Below, piece by piece: positions 60,001 to 64,000 of a stretch of 64,000 bases of DNA. Within the stretch, counting starts at the first letter, position 1; each line of letters starts with the position of its first letter. A program made the translations under genes and the position numbers. The DNA comes from Chloroflexota bacterium. Lineage in GTDB: Bacteria > Chloroflexota > Anaerolineae > Anaerolineales > Villigracilaceae. The DNA lies in NCBI GenBank assembly GCA_016213105.1, contig JACRBN010000016.1, forward strand, positions 331,954 to 395,953, read 5' to 3'. The notes under the pieces are model-generated. The model did no database searches. It worked only from the letters and a program-made list of their open reading frames with translations, and was not told where the DNA came from.

Positions 60001-61824
60001 GTGGCGCGCTCGGTCTCCTCCAGCCTGGACATTCGCGACGTGCTCAGGGACGCGGCCACCTCCATGGCGGCCATCCTGCGCGCCGATTATTGCGTTGTAT
60101 CCGAATACGATCCACAGGCCCGCTCGGTGAAGATCATCGCCCTGTACACACCTGACGGCGCAGTGGATGAGAGTCCCCACTGCATCACCGCCTTTTCGCT
60201 GGCGCACTATCCGAGCATGGCCAGGGTCATCGAGAGCGGGGTGGCGGCCGTGATCCACGCCGACACGCAGTCGGACCAGCCCGAACAGCAGTTCCTGCGC
60301 GAGGACAATCAGGCCGCCTGTCTCATGCTGCCACTGCGCACAGGCAGCCGCGCCCTGGGCCTGGCCGAGTTGTACACCAGCGACCCGGCGCGCGAATTCA
60401 CCGAAGCCGACATCCGCCTGGCGCGCGCGCTGGCCGATCAAATTTCGGTGGCCATCGACAATGCCAGCCTGTACACCAAAATGGAACGCAGCGAGGCCTA
60501 CTTCCGCGCCCTGTCCGAGAATTCGGCCGAAGGCGTGGCGATCATCGACAGCAACGGGATATTCACCTACATCACACCCACTGAGGAGAGAATCTTGGGA
60601 TACGATCCCAAACAGGTGATTGGACTCTACGCCTTCGAGATCGTCCACCCCGAGGACCTGCCCCGCGCTTCATCCGCCCTGCAAAGCTGCATCCGGGAAC
60701 CCGGCAGCCTGGTGACGGTGGATTATCGCGCCCGTCACGTCGATGGCACCTGGCGGCACCTGGAGGTCACGCTCAATAACCTCCTGCACGAACCCAGCGT
60801 GCGCGGAGTTGTCGCCAACTTCCGCGACATCACCGAACGCTCGCAAGCCGCCGAGGCGCTGTCGCGCAGCGAAGCCTACTTCCGCGCCCTGGTCGAGAAC
60901 GCCGCCGAAGGGGTGGCCATTTTGGACGCGGAGGGCAATTTCACCTACGTGGTGCATAAAGAACAACCCATGACCGGCTACACATACGAGGAAACCATTG
61001 GGGGAAGCGTCTTTCGCCACGTTCATCCCGACGACCTGCCCGGCCTGGTCAAGGCATTCCAGGAGGGGATGCAAACTCCCAATTCCATCATCACGCGTGA
61101 ATACCGCCTCCAGCGCAAGGATGGTTCCTGGGGACATTACGAGGTGACCGGCCACAACCTGCTGCACGATCCGCATATCGCGGGCATCGTGATCAACTAC
61201 CGCGACATTACCGAGCGCAAGCTTGCCGAACAGGCTGTCGAAAAACACGCCGACGAACTTGCCCTGGCCTACGATAACACCCTGGCGGGTTGGGCGCGCG
61301 CCCTCGAATTGCGCGATGAACTGACCGAGGGCCACACCCGCCGCGTCACCGAACTGACCCTGACCCTCGCGCGCGCCCTGAATGTTTCAGAAGATGAACT
61401 GGCTCATATCCGCCGCGGTTCGCTCCTGCACGACATTGGCAAAATGGGCATCCCCGACTCCATTCTTCATAAGCCGGGCGCCCTGACCGCCCAGGAGCAG
61501 CGCATCATGCAGCTGCATCCGCAGTATGCCTTCGAAATGCTTTCGCTCATCCCCTTCCTGCGCCCCGCCCTCGACATTCCCTACTGCCATCACGAACACT
61601 GGAACGGCCGCGGCTATCCGCGCGGATTGAAAGGTGTGCAAATCCCACTGTCTGCCCGCATCTTTGCCGTGGTCGACGTGTGGGATGCCCTGACCTCCGA
61701 CCGCCCCTACCGCAAGGCCTGGCCGCGGGAACAGGCCCGTGAATACCTTGTCTCCAACTCGGGCACACAATTCGATCCAGAGATCGTGAAGACCTTCCTC
61801 GACATGCTCGAAGAAGGACTCTAG
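57079..61824 (+). CDS. Multi-GAF/PAS membrane sensor with HD-GYP output
   Basis: A 1581-residue sensor. Residues 1-235 resemble the seven-TM N-terminal region of histidine kinases, and a second set of hydrophobic segments follows to about 430. About four GAF-like domains (roughly 470-1135) and two PAS domains (about 1145-1385, GVVANFRDITERSQ and GIVINYRDITERK) precede the HD-GYP domain (about 1400-1575). The HD-GYP domain has LLHDIGKMGIPD and HHEHWNGRGYPRGLKG, so it should hydrolyse cyclic di-GMP. The start at 57079 gives the membrane region its natural N-terminus; an ATG at 57070 and an upstream TTG are alternatives. Confidence 0.88.
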   Translation: MNWHFNPLLLLPLSSALLAAFLCRAGWQRRFTNGAPAFSLVMLAVAIWALGNAIELGATDLSTKVFWLGFEYIGILLSPAAWLVFALQVTDHGHWFSRRILLLLTIEPIIIFVLLLTSQFHHLFLELNVRTGVSFPLQWDTVGGPFFWINIIYSYCLFLLGGALLLVFLSQAKGKARGGELVIIAGVILPWAANVLSFFYVLPIITGIDLTPIALSLTGLAFGWAVFRLHLLEVRPGLSDFPEELAGWRSQVLDGVLRGIFIIWLIALVGGINNVMDVYNTLSRHYASPLISALSVISIFVATTVLLTLITFNGGLRYNLRAGLLIFILYVLGTTGLLNTALSGDGRIFFFALVILTAILFDLIASLSMLALTLVTYVAIGWLQITELIVVPVALQANATDPAAWLSGAAVFLTLSIAVLTSASFLLRTLGRSLDATRESLSREQRLALTLRTLSNINQLIVREQSAPRLLQQICDELLSSHGYSFVWVGLIAADGVTLKLAASAGEDQDPSLFTTRLDQEKEGLACAVLALRREAPVEISSSPQENLCPNCPRLARHPRRAAVALPLTREGRKLGVLVVDHANPAGVFLAEEIKLLSELADDIGYALEKIEADRRLQLHVRHQTLLADLTRVSLKTSSMADMLGVMTERLREALSADGCYMTVWDSSGTLPLPAAASGYLSETFVQVRASEDEIRIAHILREKETTIAAEDVSADPHVSPRIAELLSIHSLLAVPMTANGVNLGGIFLTFHQRRAFPPEEITFMEQAGSQVALAIAKGRLDEEIHARATELEQLYTTAQDIAASLLDPPELLVKLARHVTDALDVTSCSVLGVDPAEGLFAELAEYCAHGARPAERMDEIGKTFAMEKYPTVVQAILEGRTLLLHRNDANLSATERNQFFEYDVQSMLFVPLLSRGRLLGDLELWESRRRREFTPAEIQLAQAIAAHAASIIESAQLFAQTRQRESELASLLNVARSVSSSLDIRDVLRDAATSMAAILRADYCVVSEYDPQARSVKIIALYTPDGAVDESPHCITAFSLAHYPSMARVIESGVAAVIHADTQSDQPEQQFLREDNQAACLMLPLRTGSRALGLAELYTSDPAREFTEADIRLARALADQISVAIDNASLYTKMERSEAYFRALSENSAEGVAIIDSNGIFTYITPTEERILGYDPKQVIGLYAFEIVHPEDLPRASSALQSCIREPGSLVTVDYRARHVDGTWRHLEVTLNNLLHEPSVRGVVANFRDITERSQAAEALSRSEAYFRALVENAAEGVAILDAEGNFTYVVHKEQPMTGYTYEETIGGSVFRHVHPDDLPGLVKAFQEGMQTPNSIITREYRLQRKDGSWGHYEVTGHNLLHDPHIAGIVINYRDITERKLAEQAVEKHADELALAYDNTLAGWARALELRDELTEGHTRRVTELTLTLARALNVSEDELAHIRRGSLLHDIGKMGIPDSILHKPGALTAQEQRIMQLHPQYAFEMLSLIPFLRPALDIPYCHHEHWNGRGYPRGLKGVQIPLSARIFAVVDVWDALTSDRPYRKAWPREQAREYLVSNSGTQFDPEIVKTFLDMLEEGL

Positions 61825-61852
61825 CCCCCTTCCTTTCAATACATCAGAACGC

Positions 61853-61887
61853 AACCACGGGACCCGTCAGCCTGGTCCCGTGGTTTT
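61853..61887. terminator. Bidirectional terminator between HD-GYP gene and lysA
   Basis: AACCACGGGACC (61853-61864) and GGTCCCGTGGTT (61874-61885) around nine bases, followed by TT. Confidence 0.8.
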
Positions 61888-61916
61888 GCAAGTCAAACCC
61901 TCTGTGCGTCGTTTTT

Positions 61917-63245
61917 TTAAGGAAGGTCGTTGTGGATTTTCCCCAGGTCTCTTTGCAGCAGGTCGGCGGGGGTTTCCCGCCGCTGGATCAGCCTCGCCGT
62001 CCCGCCCTCCAGCCAGAGCACGGCCGGGCGCTGCGCCCCGTTGTAATTGCTGGCCATGCTCAGTTGATACGCGCCGCTCATCGGCACCGCGATCCACTCC
62101 CCAGCCTCGATCTTCGGCAGCATCAATCCCTTCAGGAGGATGTCGCCCGACTCGCAATACGGTCCCGCCAGGTGGACGCGCTCGACCCGTTCGCGGCCCG
62201 GGCCTGCCACCGTTAAAGCGGAATACCTCGCCCCATACAGCGCATAGCGCGGATTGTCCGCCAGCCCCCCGTCGACCAGCAGCCAGGTGTGGTCCCCGCG
62301 CCGTTTCCTGGCCCCCACGCGATAGACCGCCACTCCCGCCCGCGCGATCAGGCTGCGGCCCGGTTCGAGGTGCAGTTGCGGCAGGTCCAGCCCGCGCAGA
62401 CGGCAGCCTTCCGTCAGCGCCTCGGCAATTCCGCGCACATAGCTCTCGATAGATGGGTTGGGCAGTTCATCCTCGTGATAGGCCATCCCCCAGCCGCCGC
62501 CCGGGCAGAAATGCCAGGTGCCAGCAAAGCCGACCTCCCGCGCCAGGTCCAGCGCCAGGTCAATCGCAGGCAGGAGCGGCTCGGGGTCGCGGAAATTCGA
62601 TCCCTGGTGAAAGTGGATGCCCGTCAGCGGCAGGTGATGATCCCTGCAAAAGACCGCCGCCTCGCGCCACTCCTCGCGCGTCATCCCGAACTTGCTGTCG
62701 TATTGACCCGTCTGCGTGTGCGCATGGTGCGTGTCCACGGCCAGGCCGGGCTGCAAGCGCAGCCACAACTCGGGCGCAGAGTCCGACGTCAGGGGGGCGA
62801 TCTGCTCCAATTCCTCGAGGTGATCGACGACCAGCGTGCCCGCACGTTCGAAGGCGGCCTGCAAATCCGCGTTGGATTTGTTCACGCCATGCACCAGGAT
62901 GCGCTCCCTGGGCAGCCCGCCTGCAACCGTCATCGCGATCTCGCCCGCGCCTGTGCAATCCACCCACAGGCCGCTCTCGCGCGCCCATTGGGCCACGGCC
63001 AGGTTGAGGTAGGCCTTGCCCGCATACGTCAACTGGGAGGAGGCGGGGTAATGCGCCGCCAGCGCCTGACGGTAGGCCGCCACCGCATTGTCCATCGTCA
63101 CGCGGTCGTAGAGGTACAGCGGCGTGCCAAAATCCCTGGCCAGGTCGGCCAGGGAAAATCCGCCAACGGTCAGGCGGTCATCGACAATGGAAACAGTATC
63201 GGGGAAAAGGGGAAGACGGTCCATCACGGGACGGGAGGCCACCAT
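61917..63245 (-). CDS. lysA: Diaminopimelate decarboxylase
   Basis: A 442-residue PLP enzyme that makes lysine from meso-diaminopimelate. The PLP Lys is Lys77 in LTYAGKAYLNLA. HFHQGSNFRD, FCPGGGWGM and LEPGRSLIA follow, and GPYCESGDIL holds the active-site Cys of the partner subunit. The start is uncertain: ATG 63245 lies 18 bases after the stop of the DivIC-like gene, and ATG 63224 would shorten it by seven residues; neither has a good ribosome site. Confidence 0.94.
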   Translation of the reverse strand: MVASRPVMDRLPLFPDTVSIVDDRLTVGGFSLADLARDFGTPLYLYDRVTMDNAVAAYRQALAAHYPASSQLTYAGKAYLNLAVAQWARESGLWVDCTGAGEIAMTVAGGLPRERILVHGVNKSNADLQAAFERAGTLVVDHLEELEQIAPLTSDSAPELWLRLQPGLAVDTHHAHTQTGQYDSKFGMTREEWREAAVFCRDHHLPLTGIHFHQGSNFRDPEPLLPAIDLALDLAREVGFAGTWHFCPGGGWGMAYHEDELPNPSIESYVRGIAEALTEGCRLRGLDLPQLHLEPGRSLIARAGVAVYRVGARKRRGDHTWLLVDGGLADNPRYALYGARYSALTVAGPGRERVERVHLAGPYCESGDILLKGLMLPKIEAGEWIAVPMSGAYQLSMASNYNGAQRPAVLWLEGGTARLIQRRETPADLLQRDLGKIHNDLP

Positions 63246-63263
63246 GCCGTTCGGCGACCCGAC

Positions 63264-63638
63264 CTACTCGCTGAAGAACAAATTCCACCACACCTGCCAG
63301 TTCGGCAGCGGCGTGGGCAGCGGCGTGGGCTCGACGGTGACAAGCGGGTCACTGCCGGGCACGCCCAGCGGCACCACCACCTGGTCGCCCTCCTGGGAAA
63401 GGCCCACACTGCGCGCCCACTCCTCGACGGCAGCGGTCGAGGCGGCGTAGGCCACTTTCGTCTGCAGGGCAACCTGGGTCTGCATGGCCTGCTCCATCTG
63501 CGTGCTGCGGATCTCCGCCTGTTTGTTGAGCACGTTGAGCGTCTCCAGGCGGCGATTCATATCAATCACCATCAGCACCAGCACCAGGATGCCTGCGATA
63601 ACCAACACACGTCGAAAGTTAATGGGGAGGGGTGGCAT
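63264..63638 (-). CDS. Small membrane protein resembling FtsL/DivIC septum initiators
   Basis: A 124-residue protein with one N-terminal membrane helix (about 10-26), then a heptad-like helical stretch (MNRRLETLNVLNKQAEIR) and a Pro-rich tail. This is the plan of the septum formation initiator family, but the signature is weak and a general envelope role is equally possible. It starts six bases after TAAGAT without Shine-Dalgarno and is followed by lysA. Confidence 0.6.
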   Translation of the reverse strand: MPPLPINFRRVLVIAGILVLVLMVIDMNRRLETLNVLNKQAEIRSTQMEQAMQTQVALQTKVAYAASTAAVEEWARSVGLSQEGDQVVVPLGVPGSDPLVTVEPTPLPTPLPNWQVWWNLFFSE

Positions 63639-63644
63639 GGCTGT

Positions 63645-63650
63645 ATCTTA
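63645..63650 (-). promoter_or_regulatory. -10 box 6 nt before the start codon (leaderless type)
   Basis: TAAGAT on the minus strand (63650-63645), six bases, then ATG at 63638. Confidence 0.4.
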
Positions 63651-63693
63651 CTCTCAATCACGCAGGATGGCAAGAACCGTCTCCCTGCGCTCG

Positions 63694-63731
63694 AAAAAAA
63701 ACGGACCAGCGCCCCCCAGCGCTGGCCCGTT
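63694..63731 (-). terminator. Rho-independent terminator of the S-layer gene
   Basis: ACGGACCAGCGC (63701-63712) and GCGCTGGCCCGT (63719-63730) with an A-run (63694-63700) that is a T-run on the minus strand. Confidence 0.85.
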
Positions 63732-63783
63732 CCATCGGCTGGATTTCGGATGTTACTACCATCTTGAAAAGCTAAAGATGTAG

Positions 63784-63825
63784 GGCAAATTGCCAATTTG
63801 CCAGGCGCAATTTAGCAAATTGCGC
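63784..63825. repeat. Two adjacent AT-core palindromes
   Basis: GGCAAATT-gcc-AATTTGCC (63784-63802) and GCGCAATTT-agc-AAATTGCGC (63805-63825), just past the S-layer gene. Confidence 0.65.
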
Positions 63826-63848
63826 TGCAAATTCATACAGCAACAGTG

Positions 63849-64000
63849 CTACGGCAGGCTGAAAGCCTTCACCAGGAAGACCGCCATCTGCGCGCGGTTG
63901 ACGACCTGCTTCGGGCAGTACTTCCCGCCTCCGCAGCCGCCCGTGATGCCCTCGGCGGCCAACTGCTCGATCCAAGCCGCATAGGGATTGGCGGCGGGCA
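63849..64000 (-). CDS. S-layer homology domain protein, C-terminal end
   Basis: The last 50 codons of a gene that enters from the right edge. The translation includes NPYAAWIEQLAAEGITGGC and RAQMAVFLVKAFSLP, a complete C-terminal S-layer homology repeat of the type with a Cys-Gly-x-x-Tyr-Cys insert common in Chloroflexota. SLH repeats hold surface proteins to secondary wall polymers. The rest of the protein, and so its function, lies outside the window. Confidence 0.85.
   Translation of the reverse strand, partial: PAANPYAAWIEQLAAEGITGGCGGGKYCPKQVVNRAQMAVFLVKAFSLP

Overview
The window is a high-GC (about 60% by eye) stretch of a bacterial chromosome. It best fits a filamentous Chloroflexota of the class Anaerolineae. 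The grounds are inference from gene content: many lipoproteins with Thr/Pro-rich linkers and LysM or M23 domains, an S-layer homology protein, LytR-CpsA-Psr and LiaF-like membrane proteins, methylmalonyl-CoA epimerase, and Anaerolineae-style intergenic palindromes. No rRNA, tRNA, CRISPR array or transposase is visible. Both ends cut a gene: an alpha/beta hydrolase at the left and an S-layer homology protein at the right.

Layout. 0-4.2 kb: hydrolase and sugar symporter on the minus strand, divergent from fdhD, a hotdog thioesterase and a GNAT acetyltransferase. 4.2-11 kb: an AT-rich membrane protein of unknown role, then three tandem paralogous LysM-M23 lipoproteins. 11-13.2 kb: an ECF sigma / zinc anti-sigma / zinc ribbon / TlpA / OsmC operon that looks like a thiol-stress unit. 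13.5-16.3 kb: a lone cyclic-nucleotide-binding domain protein, a NifU-like protein and a three-gene LiaI/LiaF-like membrane operon whose last gene is frameshifted. 16.4-25.8 kb: an AlkZ-related protein, pgl-zwf, two SH3-type lipoproteins, an XRE regulator, a CoA-binding protein, mce and tilS. 25.8-34 kb: a degenerate tyrosine recombinase, an envelope operon (histidine-kinase-like protein without its phospho-acceptor His, a LysM protein, an LCP protein), a TPR protein and a lipoprotein. 34-38 kb: mtaB, folD and an AT-rich accessory block that ends in a second copy of the folD 3' end. 38-49 kb: dihaem cytochrome c, a PadR unit, a CPBP protease, a candidate structured RNA, an ABC-2 exporter, a P1 peptidase, an ATP-grasp protein and a Yip1 protein. 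49-57 kb: an eight-gene minus-strand membrane cluster with a 12-TM histidine-rich protein and haem O synthase, facing a Crp-type regulator. 57-64 kb: a 1581-residue sensor with an HD-GYP output, lysA, a DivIC-like protein and the S-layer gene.

Two themes cut across the window. First, at least thirteen reading frames start 5-8 nt after a TANNNT (or close) -10 box and lack a Shine-Dalgarno sequence, which points to leaderless transcripts; other genes have strong GGAG sites. Second, perfect and near-perfect TGTGA-N6-TCACA sites lie in the membrane cluster next to a regulator whose recognition helix carries the matching Arg-Glu...Arg residues. The cluster is the best candidate here for an undescribed system, probably a respiratory or redox membrane complex under Crp control. 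The folD-linked block, with two AT-rich genes each followed by the same tail, is the second candidate.
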